Assembly (NCBI GenBank): GCA_013397935.1
Contig: VZRN01004407.1
Coordinates: 3,806,839 to 3,870,838 of the forward strand
Length of the DNA: 64,000 nucleotides
Direction: 5' to 3'
Source: Dasyornis broadbenti
Lineage: Eukaryota; Chordata; Aves; Passeriformes; Dasyornithidae
The position numbers and the translations under genes are program-made. Below, in pieces: positions 52,724 through 64,000 of the stretch. Within the stretch, counting starts at the first letter, position 1. Every line of letters starts with the position of its first letter. The notes beneath the pieces were generated by a model. It did no database searches. It saw only the letters and a list, made by a program, of their open reading frames with translations, and was not told the DNA's origin.

Positions 52724-52950
52724 NNNNNNNNNNNNNNNNNNNNNNNNNNNNNNNNNNNNNNNNNNNNNNNNNNNNNNNNNNNNNNNNNNNNNNNNNNNNN
52801 NNNNNNNNNNNNNNNNNNNNNNNNNNNNNNNNNNNNNNNNNNNNNNNNNNNNNNNNNNNNNNNNNNNNNNNNNNNNNNNNNNNNNNNNNNNNNNNNNNNN
52901 NNNNNNNNNNNNNNNNNNNNNNNNNNNNNNNNNNNNNNNNNNNNNNNNNN
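52724..52950. other. Assembly gap (227 N)
   Basis: A run of N inside intron 1 of ZCCHC24. GC-rich CpG-island DNA lies on the left and AT-rich DNA starts immediately on the right. The true length is unknown. Confidence 1.
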
Positions 52951-53139
52951 TCTTACTTTAAAAGCTTGGTACAAGAATACATATGACTTACGAGATATCA
53001 AAGGCAGGCAGTATTTGAAAGGAAGAGATATAAACAGGAACGTGACAAAAACAGTGAAAAAAGTTTTGTGCACGTTTCATAACTCAAGAGCAAGACTAAA
53101 TGCAACCAAAGGGAAGGAAGATAAAAAGATAGGGTATGC

Positions 53140-53400
53140 AAAGACAATTCACTGTGGAAGTCCCTGTCACAGGAAGTTGTTGAGGTCAAGCACTTCTGCA
53201 TTGGAGGGATTTCACATGTGTGGAGACATTGCAAGGTGGCACCTCACACACCACAGCTCCCAGCCTCTCCAGAAAAGATCCCACTACAATTTGGCATCCT
53301 ACTGTGGGACTCTTGCCGGAAGCATTCAACAGTGGCTCTGTTTGATGGGGGTTAGATGGACTATACATCCCAACCTGCTCTGGCACTTCCCATAGAATGA
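53140..53400 (+). repeat. Degenerate CR1-like LINE 3' region
   Basis: Phrases such as ctgtggaagtccctgtcac, then gggggttagatggacta and cccaacctgctctggcactt, then catagaatgac follow the order of the CR1 3' end. It is strongly diverged and lacks a clean ATTCTATG tail. Confidence 0.4.
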
Positions 53401-56400
53401 CATTTCAAAGTCCTTCCAGCATCTTTTATATTAAATATTGATTTCAAAGTTATTCTCAGTCAAAATACACTTTTCTGTTCTATCAGAAAAGTTATGGAGT
53501 TATTAATTAAAACTAAATCAAATTCCCCAACTTCTCTCATGTTATAGCTGCTAACTGTTAGGAGCCAGAGTTATCCAGACACATGCTTTTTCCCTTAATT
53601 AGAAATTCTGTCTTCTTTAAGACTTTAACAAAGCACATCCAGTCTCAAAATAGGCACTGTTTTTGAGAGTATGTAGTTCAAAATGTGTTCAACCTGACTG
53701 AGTCATATTAAGCATGACATGATATAGGCAGTTTAACAACATATAGACCTAACAAGCAAATTGATTTTGCAAAAAGATAGGCAGGCAGTGCAACTTAAAC
53801 TATTAGCTACCTACCTGTTGGTGACAAATTGTAGATTTTACCCCTTTCTGCTTGGCTTACAAGCTTTGTGGTACCCAGGTAGCAGCAAGACTCCAGGAGT
53901 TTGGCCTGCATGGATTCCAGACTGGGACTGTTCAGGCCTGTGTTTGTTCAAGTCGGGATACATTCTGCTCACAGCAGGTCCTTTTTCTTTCTGGGAGAAA
54001 AAGAAACAAGTAAATGAAGACTGCATTCAGCAAGCCTTTAAAACAGTCTCTGAGAAACAGTTTTCTTTTCCTGACAGTTCCCCAAGTTCATTTTCGGCTT
54101 GTACTGCACTCTGTGCAAGTAGGGGCTAATCCTTTTGTTACACTCCCTTTCCACTTGGCTCACAGTTGTTTCCATTTTTTTCCCCAAACTTTTCTTCTTT
54201 TTTCTGGAAAATCATTTCCGTGGTATGCCAGGCCTTCCTCAGGCCCCTGTCTCTGCCCCAGTTCCAAGCAGTCAGCCCCTGTGCAGCCTCCCCCCAGCTG
54301 TGCTGTTTTCACATCCCAGAAGTCACCTTCACTGCATTTCTGTGTGGATTCCTATCATCCACAGTCTGTAACTTTATTCTGCTCTTTTTAACCTCGTTGG
54401 TTTCCTGAGGCACATTAACAGCAGCAGCAATTGAGAATGCCAGCTCTGTAGAAAGCCAAGAGCATTCACCATTCAGGAAATAAGAAGCCATTTCATTGTC
54501 TACAGATATTTTAATATTTTTAAAAGATCAATCATATTAGTTTGTTCCCCTTCATTTTCCAGCCTGTGATGATAGCATTGACCATGTGGCTGATGGAGAC
54601 ACTTCCATGTTTCTAGTGTTTACCTGAGCTATGTCTTAATACATGGTAACCTGAAAAGAGGGAAAGGAGCACAGCCATCTCATACGGCATGGGAATGCAT
54701 TTACCCTGCTGGATATACCCTGAAGGAAGTAGGAAGCCCTTTAATTCCCCAGGCTAACACTACCTGCTTACCCAGCACCTTTCATTCAAGGGTTTAGAAG
54801 GTGCTAGGGATACTGTTGCTCAAGGAAAGTTCTGTCAATGTGTTAGATGCTCTGTTGTTTCCAGAAACTGGAAACTAGACTGTTTTTTTGGCAGGAGTCG
54901 CCCGGGAGTTTCCGACAATGTCATGCTCTTAATTCTTGAGATTCTAACATCTGTTTATTTGCAGATGCCATTGGGTATATACACTACATATTTCAACTGT
55001 GTAAAATTATTTTGGAGACCATTAGTAGTGTATGCTGTTTCTGCAGCAAGTGGGCTTATGCTACCTTTGGAACAACACATAGCTTTCCACAGTTAAACTG
55101 TTGACTGTTTTCTGCACAGTGCTTGCTTTGGTTGGCATTTTTTTTTCCTCACGGTTTTGTCCTGGGTTGGCTTAGCCTGGAGCCGAGCTGTGACAATGAT
55201 TGACACATAGCTGTACACAATATTTGGAAAGTGACCTAATGAGGGTCCAAAATAGCAACAGATTGAGAAATGATAGGATCATAGGGTATAAAATAGTTGT
55301 GTGTCCTGTATGTTGCCTTGTAATTGAAAATTTCTGGAGAAGAACACTTGGAATAAGAGACAGCACTTGTGAAAACTTGCTATTATACAGGGTTTGCAAG
55401 TCTGCATGGCAGTGCCTGTGTATGTGACTTGCATACTGACCAAAGGAATAGGACAGAAAAAAAAATAAAAGTGCCAGCACCCACAGAGTAGTCTTGTACT
55501 TCAAGATTTTTGTCCTCCAGACTTTTTCCACTACAATGGATGCCTTCTAAATAAACATGATGAACACAGCTGTTTGGTGCATAAAAGCCCATTGTACCAA
55601 GAAAAAAAAAAGCAATAATAAAGGTTTAAACAGTAAAGCAACAATGAGTGTTTTGTTCTGTATGCAAGACTCGTTTTGCAAAACAGACCTGCTTTAAACC
55701 AAACTTTATGGCAGCATTTGTTGTCCTAGATATGAAATAAAAGCATGTTAGACCATTAAGATGCAATAAATTGGCCATTGAACTGAGCTCCACCCTCATT
55801 ATAACACCATCCATCAGAGCCAAGTATTTAAGGCTTTGTTGCAGGGCTGGTTACATGGAATTTAACGGCTTTGAGACACAGTCAGGTATCTGTGGCTTTG
55901 TCATTGAGGGGTATAACTGAAAAACCTAGAATAAGGGGGCAAGAGACTCATAAGGTATTTTTCTATACTAACAGGAGGCATCCAAGCAGGTCAATACTGT
56001 TTTTGGTCAAGAAGAGGCAGCAAGCAGTAACTAGAAATTATCATAATAGCTAAACTTTTTTCTCTACTCTGTGTATCTTTCAAGACATTCCTTCTAGAAA
56101 CCTCTATGGCAGCCACTTTCTGGATCTAAACCAGATTTTATTTAAGCACAAATAACTGCATGTACTAGATGAGAAAATAATGACCATTTTCATGTTTCTG
56201 ACTCAGGGACTTCCAGATTCAGTCCTTATAGGCAAGAGGGGAGCTAACTGGGAATGAGAGAACACAATCTAGTCTAGTTTGCTAGAGTAAAGTATGGATC
56301 ACTTGCTTGGAAAGAAAAATGTGTGGAGTCAAAAAAAATTTACAGTGTGCTGTGGAAAACAACATTCAAATCCCTGTGAAACAGGAGCAGCTCTGCAGCA

Positions 56401-56927
56401 CTGGGATAGATTAGGTAGCTTCCCAAAGAAGACAGTGACATTCATAAGTTAACAACGAAAACTGATGAAACACTGGAAGAACAAAAATGTGGGGAAAGAA
56501 ATAGGCAGTTCTACAGAAAATATATTTTTATATCAGACAAACTTGTTGTCCATCTGCCTTTCATAGAACTATAGCCTGATACTTGGTGAAGAAAGATCTA
56601 TTATTTGGCCTAGTGAATTAATTTGGAGGATAAGATTAAAAAAAAAAATCTTCATTCTCATAGTATCAGAATACAAGGATTGCTATACTAGATCAGGCCA
56701 TTAACTCACTAAATTAAGTGTAATATCTCTGAGAACAGCCATGATTAAAAGATTTAAAAGAGAACAAAATGCCTTTTAAGAGGCTGCTCACAACCACTGT
56801 GGTCTGAGGGCAACACAACAGAGATGCAGATGATCAGAAATTGCCATATGCTCCAAAACACATCCTATTTGTTTAATTTTGTATAGCATTATTAGCTATT
56901 CTAACACAGAATATGTTTTTGATCCAC

Positions 56928-56960
56928 AGGGTGCTTACTGTGCTAGGCACTCAAGTGAGG
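56928..56960 (+). repeat. Short MIR-like fragment
   Basis: The phrase ggtgcttactgtgctaggca resembles the 5' core of MIR (GAGCACTTACTATGTGCCAGGCACT). It is too short for certainty. Confidence 0.3.
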
Positions 56961-57965
56961 ACTTCTTGCTTTCTCAGCTACAGACTAAACAATTACAGTA
57001 TTATCGCCTCTTATTCTGCATAGGTATTGACAGAGTAGCACAGTCTACAGCACCTGAAAGTATCCTTTAATAATAGCATTATTATTTGATTGATTTCCTA
57101 ATTTTAATTTTTTCCTCACTATTCTTTATGTAAGTACCAACATTTTAGTGCCCTTATACTTCTCCAAATTTTATTGAAAAGACACTAGCACAACAATTCC
57201 TGTGTTGCAGGAACTTGTGCTCTCTGCCTTAGGATGATTATACACTACAGGTATTTTGTGGCTACTTCAAGTGCCAGTCAAGTAATTTCAAACTGCTTTT
57301 CAGGAAGTTAAATGTCAATTCTCACATCGGTCCTCGTAAGAGATTCCAGGGAGCTGAATCTCTTCTGTTAATCAGAGGACAACATGCATTTGGAGATCTT
57401 GGCAACACCAGCCTCCTCCGTCCTCCCACACAGCCAGCTCCAGAGCCCTTTTGATGATGCTGCCTCAGCACACAAAATGCAGCTTTCACAGCCCACTGTA
57501 CACTGGTCTCAAAATCTTAGATCGTATTACAGGTATTGAGCTAACAACTATTCTGTTCCCAGTTCCAATTGGACATACACTCTAAAATGCAAAAATTCAG
57601 GGGTTTATGTCTACAAGCATTGTCTTTTGCTCCCTGGTCTTATCTCTGCAGCCATGGCCTCCTGCATTGCTACTTATGTAGTCTTTGGAAAGCACCCACA
57701 TTTGCCAGGGAAATAAAAACCCCATGTGTGAATGTACTATAGGAAGCAGAGTGTGAAAATAAGATAAAAAGCATGACACTCAAATTATCATCCAAATTAC
57801 ACTCTTTCATTTGTATCACCTAGGTATGGCTTCAGGCTTTTGTATTGTTCAGGATTAAGGGTTTTGTTTGTGTATGTTGTTATAAATGCATGGTACTGCA
57901 TATAGTAGATACTGTTCTTACTCTTGACACTTAGGCTGAATTACCTAATAGCAATTTGACTGCAG

Positions 57966-58079
57966 GAGGAAATGCACAAGAGCCAAATTTTGGTTACTAA
58001 AGAAAGTGTTCTAAATACAATTACATTGCTTTCACTCTGGCTTCCTTACCTGACTAAGAACAACAGAAAGTTCCCAGAT
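57966..58079 (+). other. Splice-flanked open block in ZCCHC24 intron 1 (unconfirmed exon)
   Basis: 114 nt, exactly 38 codons in phase 0-0, with acceptor gactgcag and donor GAT|gtaaga. It begins EEMHKSQILVTKESVL. No family recognised. Phase 0 would fit directly after ZCCHC24 exon 1, but pseudoexons like this are common in long introns. Confidence 0.2.
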
Positions 58080-58827
58080 GTAAGAAGAAAAAGTGTTGAA
58101 TTTAGTCCAACAGCCAGAGCTTTTTGTGTTGTTTCCTTAGCCACAAACTGCCCTTGCCCCCAGAAAATCTGCTGTAGCTCTGCAGCACACCTGCCCTACC
58201 TCGAGCTTGAACTAATTCAAACATGACTTACACCTGGGCTTTAATTAATTTACAATGAAAGTATCAACCACTATAATAATCTGCAACTACTTGCTTTCAC
58301 ATCAAAATCAGAACGATGCTTGGAAAGCTGGCAAGAACTAAAATATTAATTGCTGAAAGTAAATCAAGTCTTCAAAAAGAGGGATATGTGCTTTCTGCTT
58401 TACTATTGATTTATTTTTGATAGGTTGAAAAGAAAAATAAAATCTAGCAACAGAAGATAGACCAATTATATTTATTATTCCTGATTAGCTGAAAATCGTT
58501 GCCAACTCTTTTAAATCACTTGGGATTTTGTATTTATGTGAACAACTCATAGTGAGAAGCACTGGGCATGCATTTTCTGCCTCACAAATACATTCACATC
58601 TTGAAAAAACTTGTCAGGCAATATATAGAAAAGAAAACCACCACAACCTATAATTGGAGGCAAAAGCATGTAGAATTCTTGTCACAATTATATTTTATAC
58701 ACAGAGCTTTCTTTTACAGTTATTTTATGCGTTTACAGTGTCTTCCATGCCAAAGCACCCAAACAAAGGGGTGATGTAACTGTGTGTTGGGTAATGATTT
58801 TTCATCCACTCGTCTTTTTCTCTGCAG

Positions 58828-58932
58828 ACACAGACTCAGTTATTCAGAACAGAAAAGAAAGATCCTTCTCCAGTGAACCGCACAAATAATCAGACAACCA
58901 AATCTAACTTGAATCAATATATTAGTTTATGA
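58828..58932 (+). other. Splice-flanked terminal-type open frame in ZCCHC24 intron 1 (unconfirmed exon)
   Basis: A strong acceptor (tctttttctctgcag) is followed at once by 34 sense codons and TGA. The peptide starts TQTQLFRTEKKDPSPV and is polar, rich in Asn, Thr and Lys. In phase 0 it could follow ZCCHC24 exon 1 and give a 114-residue product without the zinc knuckle. No nearby AATAAA was seen. Confidence 0.22.
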
Positions 58933-59511
58933 AGTGTATGAATTCAATAACCAAGATGTGTACTAAATTGCTTTTATCCCAAAGCCAATCCCCCTCTTCC
59001 CCCCCCACCCAGGCCTTTTTGGTTTTGTTGTTTTGTTTGGGGGATTTTGTGTGCTTGTACAAGATATAGCAATAGTCCTGTTACTTTGGTAATTGACAAC
59101 AAGAAGAAAATATTGCATTTTACTGTCAGATGCTAGGTGAGGATTAACATAGAGGAAAAATTTCTAGATCAGAGTTTAGGTGTGCCATAAAAGGACTCTG
59201 AAACACAATTTAGGTGAAATTTAAATCTAAGACCTGAGGATCTTTTCCATGCTACTTTAAGAAGCATGAAAATAATGACACAGTGCAGTTGTAAAAAGGT
59301 TCAGGCACACATATTACAAAGACAAATCATACAATACCGATAATATGTATTTGCATAGAGACAAAAGCAACTGTGTCCTGTTACCCAGATTAGATGCATA
59401 CATATAAATGCTACCTAAAAAGTGATACTGGATATCATCTTCCAGTGTCTGAACAGATTAATGAAATGTCTTAACTAATACCTGTACCTCTCTCCAATTT
59501 TTTTTCCCCAG

Positions 59512-59611
59512 AAAAATTGCCAACAGCCTGATGCCCATTTTGCTACCCTCTGAAATTGCTCTTCCTCTTTTAGGAAGCCACAATGAAGTGATTAAATTAA
59601 ATGGGGAGAAT
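59512..59611 (+). other. Splice-flanked 100-nt block in ZCCHC24 intron 1 (unconfirmed exon)
   Basis: Bounded by a very pyrimidine-rich acceptor (ttttttttccccag) and an excellent donor (AAT|gtaagt). One frame is open across the block (KIANSLMPILLPSEIALPLL, then GSHNEVIKLNGEN). The frame that would follow phase 0 stops after 13 codons. A second acceptor (cctcttttag) lies inside. It may be a noncoding-RNA exon or chance. Confidence 0.22.
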
Positions 59612-62600
59612 GTAAGTATTTTCCTCATGGTTTACTTAGGTTTTGTGTGGGTTCCAGAGTAATTATAATAGATCAAAGCAGCTAATTAAATTTTACAAAG
59701 CTATTCAAATCTTACAGTAATGCTGATATAATTCAGACAGACAGTAGTTCATAAGTATAAAAACTTAGATCACTTCATTTTTCCTGCAGGTCGGTTGTTC
59801 GTATTCTCAGAACCATTTGTGATCTACTAAAAGTAGAATCTAAAATTATAGACAGATTCACTTGAGGAAAGCAGAATAAATGCAAGGCTACAAGTCCTGG
59901 GCTTTCTCCATGTTCTTCATTGTCTAGCCAGGCCAGCACAACTGTGGGGACTTCTGATGGGTTTTAAGTTTTAGCATATGACGAGCCTAGCCCATTACTT
60001 TCTATCATGTGTTTTGGTGTAAGCAAATAGTAACAAGTCCAATACTTTGATTAAGAGGAGTTTTAAGGAGCCTCTTATAGACCCTTTTCTTAGCTCTTTC
60101 AACTGCTGCTCATGGGAGAACTGCCTGGTCTTCCAAACCTGTTTCTTAAGAAATACATTTTGTGCTTCAACAAATTTAGTTTGAAGATTAGCAAATTCCC
60201 TCATGATCCAGGATTTGAGCTCATATGTGAAGCAGAAATAAATTCCTGCTATATTAGATGGCCACCCACACCTACTCCCTGCATGTGGCAGGATTTAGTG
60301 TCTCTTTTCAATGAACACAAGTGCAGTACCCTACATAGAAGGATTAGGGGTACGTGGAAACCTGTATTTACATCTCATCCAGCTAACTGCCAACCAAGCA
60401 AACACTTTAAGGGGATCAGCTTGATCTCAGATTTCTCTCGCTTCTAGGAGTTCCACGTATCTCAGTGATTTTTGCAGGGCAGTTGCAGCCTCCATTTCTT
60501 GACATTAAGAGAGCCTGCTACACAGCTCTTTCTGAGTAGTCATTAGGGCTGTGGATACTTGCGGTTGAAAGGAAAGCAAAGGATCTGTTGTACAGTCATT
60601 GCATCCTGAAAATAGAGGACTAGCAAGAGCTTTTAAGAGGGTTTGAGCATTAGTGATCCTTGAAATACAGAGGTGGTTTTATAAAAACACCTTTCTCCAA
60701 CATACATTGAAACTGAAATTGGTAAAATAATAGCTTCATTCCTCTAACAGTCCCAGCTTGGGGAGAAAAAAAAGCTTCAAATCTACTTGGAAACCAGATG
60801 ACTCAGTTGTTATTTTGTAATTTTTCTGAAGCAGATTGTGATGTTTTAAAGTTTGCTTGCTCAGATCACACGTCAAGTTGTGCAGTATCACAGATGGTTT
60901 AAATGTAGATAAAACTATCTAAAAGCTGGAGTCACAAAATGAACTTCCAGCCTGTCATTTAGTACATAGAAATAATTTATTTTCCTCACTATATTCAATT
61001 TAATACAAGTTTTTGTCTTGCCATGAGCGCAGGAACTGAGGCCCTCAGCGCATTGCGAGGGGCCCTTTCTGGGCAGATGATGTATTGTTTCTACCTCTGA
61101 CAGCGACCTTAGCTTTGCCTCTTTTAAACTTTGGCAGCCATCGCAGAAGTTTCTGTGCCAAGAAGGCATTACTGAATGTAAATGATATAAACAAAACTGT
61201 CTCAGACTTAGAGTTCTGTTTAACCCAAAATGGACATTTCTGAGCAAAACCTTTCATCATGCAAGAGCTGCACAGGAGGTAAATGCTTTCCTAAGTATGT
61301 CTTGAACAGGCACATATCTATTTCCGGGTGCTATTTTTCTTACATTTGGAGTGTCAAAAGACCTACCAAATGAGAGGAAACCCGACTCTTGTTTTTCAGA
61401 CTGCAGGTCAGATTGAGACAAGATTTCCTGCAGGAAGCAGAGATGTTAACAGAAAGTGCAGGGATCAAAACATGTCCATCCGTTTCTCCCCTCACTTCAT
61501 GCTATACAGCCTTCATAACCTCCTCCTCGCCGGAGAACCCTGTCTCGACCAAAGGGACATGTTTTGGGGCAGCTCAAGGCAGCAGTGGGACAGATGCGCC
61601 TGGCAGGGGCCCTCCCTGGGGCCTCTCCACAAAGGTCAGGGAGGTTGGTGGCCAGGGGAGACCCGGCTGCAGGCAGGCAGCGAACAGCCTGGGAATCCAG
61701 GGCTCCTGTGGGGATGAGTTAAAGTAATTTGCAATGTGAATGGTCTCCATTCTCTCTAATATAGTGCTCTCGTGTGTTAGAGAGCTTCTCTTTAACACAT
61801 GTGGGCAGATGTTGGGCATTCAGCAGATGAAAAGGAACCCTGCAGAGCTTGGTGCAAGATGTAGAAATCTGCTTCAAGACTGCACACTTCTGAGCAGAGC
61901 AAATCTTTATCCTCCTTTGTCTTCCTTTGAAGACCTTTGGCGAGGCCTCTGTACATTGTGTAAAACGAGTGTCCTCACTGATATCCACAGCAAACCGTTC
62001 CCTGAAGCTGAAGTAAGGAGGATCACACTACTTGCAGAAAGCTAAAAGGCCTACCTGAGCTCCAGCGAGCCTGGACATGGTGACTGAGCAATTCCTGAAC
62101 TGTCAGCATAACTTTACCACTGTACAGTATACAGGGAACAGGACTTTTTTAAGATCTGAAGATCTGTGAAACTCGTTGAAAGCTTTGGATCCAAGTGTTG
62201 AAGACCAGCAGATCTAAAGCAAGGCAAGGCAGTTGCGTATGTTGCTCTCCAGCCTTGCTGTGAATTGAAGGTACACACCAGTCATGCACAGAGGAGTGTG
62301 TTGCACCCACTTGCTGTTCTGCAGAGTCTCAGCAATTACAACCTGAGAAGCCACAGCCAGCTGAGCTGTCAGATTTGGAATAACTAGATTAGAGTGATCT
62401 ATCTGCTGGATTAAAGATTCATCACCCTTCAATGACTTGCTTCACAGCCACTGGCAACTACCTTCGTAGTTGTCTCCTTAAGACAACTGTTTCTGCAGAA
62501 AGTAAGTCCTAGTGCCATCTATCTGAAAAGATTTAGGCATTAGTGTTAGCAGTTTAACAAACATGTATTTGTCTAAAACCCCCCACAGAAGAAGGATGAA

Positions 62601-62897
62601 TTGAGGTATACTTGGCTAGTCTAACTAGCCAGGAATGCATTAAGGTTTACTTGGCTAATCTACATTTATCTGTGGTTTTATATAAGAACTTGAGTAATTG
62701 AGATTTTACTAAAGTCGGACCAAAGACCAGATTTTTTGAAAGCTGACTTAAAGTTGACTTCAGAAGGAAACAGAAACCTGAGCCTGTTTTTTTTCTTCCT
62801 CCAGGTAAATATTTTCTTCACTGAGTGATGAGCTTGGCTTTCAGTTTTCAAATCATAAAATGTTACTGAACAAACTTATACTTTTTTTTTGTAAAAG

Positions 62898-62974
62898 TGT
62901 CCAATTTATCAGAGGAGCTAAAGCAGACACAAGCCATGCAGGAGCAGTTTTTGAAGTTTTCCAGTTCAGCCTTG
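62898..62974 (+). other. Splice-flanked coiled-coil-like block in ZCCHC24 intron 1 (unconfirmed exon)
   Basis: 77 nt after acceptor tttttttgtaaaag, with donor TTG|gtaatt. The frame reads SNLSEELKQTQAMQEQFLKF and on to SSSAL, which has the charge pattern of a helical coiled coil. I do not recognise the family. It lies just before a CR1 3' end. Confidence 0.2.
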
Positions 62975-63084
62975 GTAATTAAACTTCTCTATTTCTTCTG
63001 GCTCAAATTAATACAACTAAATTTATTACAGTATTTTCATTTAATCCTTCTGTTTTCAAAAGGCTTTGGGGTTGGCCATAAACA

Positions 63085-63148
63085 TTGATGATGATCTTAA
63101 AGGTCTTTTCCAATCTAAACAGTTCCATGATTCTATTCTATGATTCTG
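63085..63148 (+). mobile_element. CR1 LINE 3' end, truncated
   Basis: The phrases gatgatcttaaaggtctttt, ccaatctaaac and ttccatgattctattctatg match the 3' terminus of avian CR1 elements with its ATTCTATG octamer repeats. Only the last tens of bases are clear. The element is 5'-truncated, as most CR1 copies are. Confidence 0.85.
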
Positions 63149-64000
63149 CATTGGATGTTTTCTTTGGGGACAAAAACAGGGAACTGTTTTGACCACTTAC
63201 AAAGAGCTGAAGCACAGAGAAGTCTCAGATTTTAAGTGCTCTTCTCCAAACACGGTTCTCTTCTGGTGCAACTGTTGTGCTTTCACACATAGTGCATGGC
63301 CCCACAGATAATGCCCACATCAAAAAAAAATCCATAGGACACTAGCAAAGAGGACAGCTATAGGCCCTCGGGTGAAGTTTTGTGTATTATGCATACAAGC
63401 CACTGAATTGCTGTTTGAGTAGCTCAGACTTCCCTCTCCTCCAACACAAAAATAGCAACTGAGTGAGGGCAATGGCTTGTCTGTCTCACCGTTTTATCCA
63501 TGACATAGCATGCGGACCACTAAGTCTTTATCTTTGTGAAAATCCGAGCTGATAACTTTAGCACCTTTTGATATTTTGGTTCAGGGTTAATAATTCGCAT
63601 GGCTAGTCTGGTTACCATCATACAGGCTGGAAAGTATTTACAATTTACAGTATATGGAGACCTTACTTTTTCCACACTGATGACAGGGCAACCCAACTCT
63701 CTTTTCATACAAACTTCAAACAGCCATGGCATCTGTTGACTTAAACTTAACTCTGTCCATTAAGACTGCTTTATTTTTCTTTGCTTTATTAGGTCGGCAG
63801 CATACTAAAGCAAAAATAAGTTATCAAAAATTCTCTGTTCATCGCTTTTCAATTACAGACTATTTTATGTTGTGGAAGCATTGATGACTGGACTAGGTTG
63901 TAGGAATATTGAAGTGCTACAGGACCTCACTTCAGTATGTGCAATTACAACAGATGTGGAGAGAACCCTGAGTACAAATCTTACTAACTTCTAGAGCATC

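Larger units (their letters stand above)
52951..64000 (+). other. ZCCHC24: ZCCHC24 intron 1 (continues past the right edge)
   Basis: About 11 kb following the exon 1 donor. No peptide resembling the next ZCCHC24 exon was found in any frame. It contains CR1 and MIR remnants, several splice-flanked open frames listed separately, and GC-richer patches at about 61010-61250 and 61500-61700. Confidence 0.75.

Noticed and set aside
52491..52961. Extension of the ZCCHC24 frame past 52490 and through the gap
   Set aside because: A consensus donor gtgagt sits at 52491, and the sequence beyond is low-complexity Pro/Arg that does not match the family. The rest is N.
61328..61717. 129-codon open frame in ZCCHC24 intron 1
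   Set aside because: It lies in a locally GC-rich patch with no domain. Another frame of similar length overlaps it, as expected by chance.
1..64000. CRISPR arrays, operons, bacterial or phage genes, novel defence-type systems
   Set aside because: Nothing in either strand suggests them. The window is a normal vertebrate locus with introns, CpG islands and avian repeats.

Overview
This is an ordinary vertebrate nuclear locus, almost certainly from a bird. It has small coding exons with GT-AG boundaries scattered over kilobases, two CpG islands, AT-rich and CpG-poor intervening DNA, a CR1-type LINE 3' end (about 63.09-63.15 kb) and an avian-type ERV solo LTR (17.2-17.8 kb). There is no operon structure, no CRISPR array and no bacterial or viral coding. 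Two known genes are recognised, and both protein-coding calls are strong.

Layout. (1) Positions 1 to about 16.2 kb, minus strand: annexin A11 (ANXA11). Eleven coding exons (7436 down to 474) join in one consistent frame and give 418 codons: the start Met, the Pro/Gly/Tyr-rich low-complexity N-terminal region and annexin repeats 1-3. The exons for repeat 4 and the stop lie off the left edge. The CpG island at 15.7-16.2 kb is the likely promoter and 5' noncoding exon. (2) About 16.3-51.4 kb: a 35-kb intergenic region with no gene I can support. It holds one solo LTR in reverse orientation, an old MIR-like fragment, simple A-rich and A/C-rich repeats, and a few short splice-flanked open frames of unknown meaning. 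(3) About 51.4 kb to the right edge, plus strand: a second CpG island and exon 1 (80 codons, 52251-52490) of ZCCHC24. A 227-base assembly gap follows (52724-52950), then more than 11 kb of intron 1. No later ZCCHC24 exon was found.

The two genes are transcribed divergently with about 36 kb between their islands. As I recall the human 10q22.3 map, they share one orientation and lie further apart, with collectin genes between them, so a local rearrangement is suggested. There is no evidence that the two proteins work together. ANXA11 is a calcium- and phospholipid-binding protein that tethers RNA granules to membranes. ZCCHC24 is a CCHC zinc-knuckle protein.

I found no convincing undescribed system. 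The leads most worth checking are an in-frame 54-nt potential cassette exon in ANXA11 (1962-2015), several splice-flanked open frames in ZCCHC24 intron 1, and compact CpG-bearing candidate regulatory elements.
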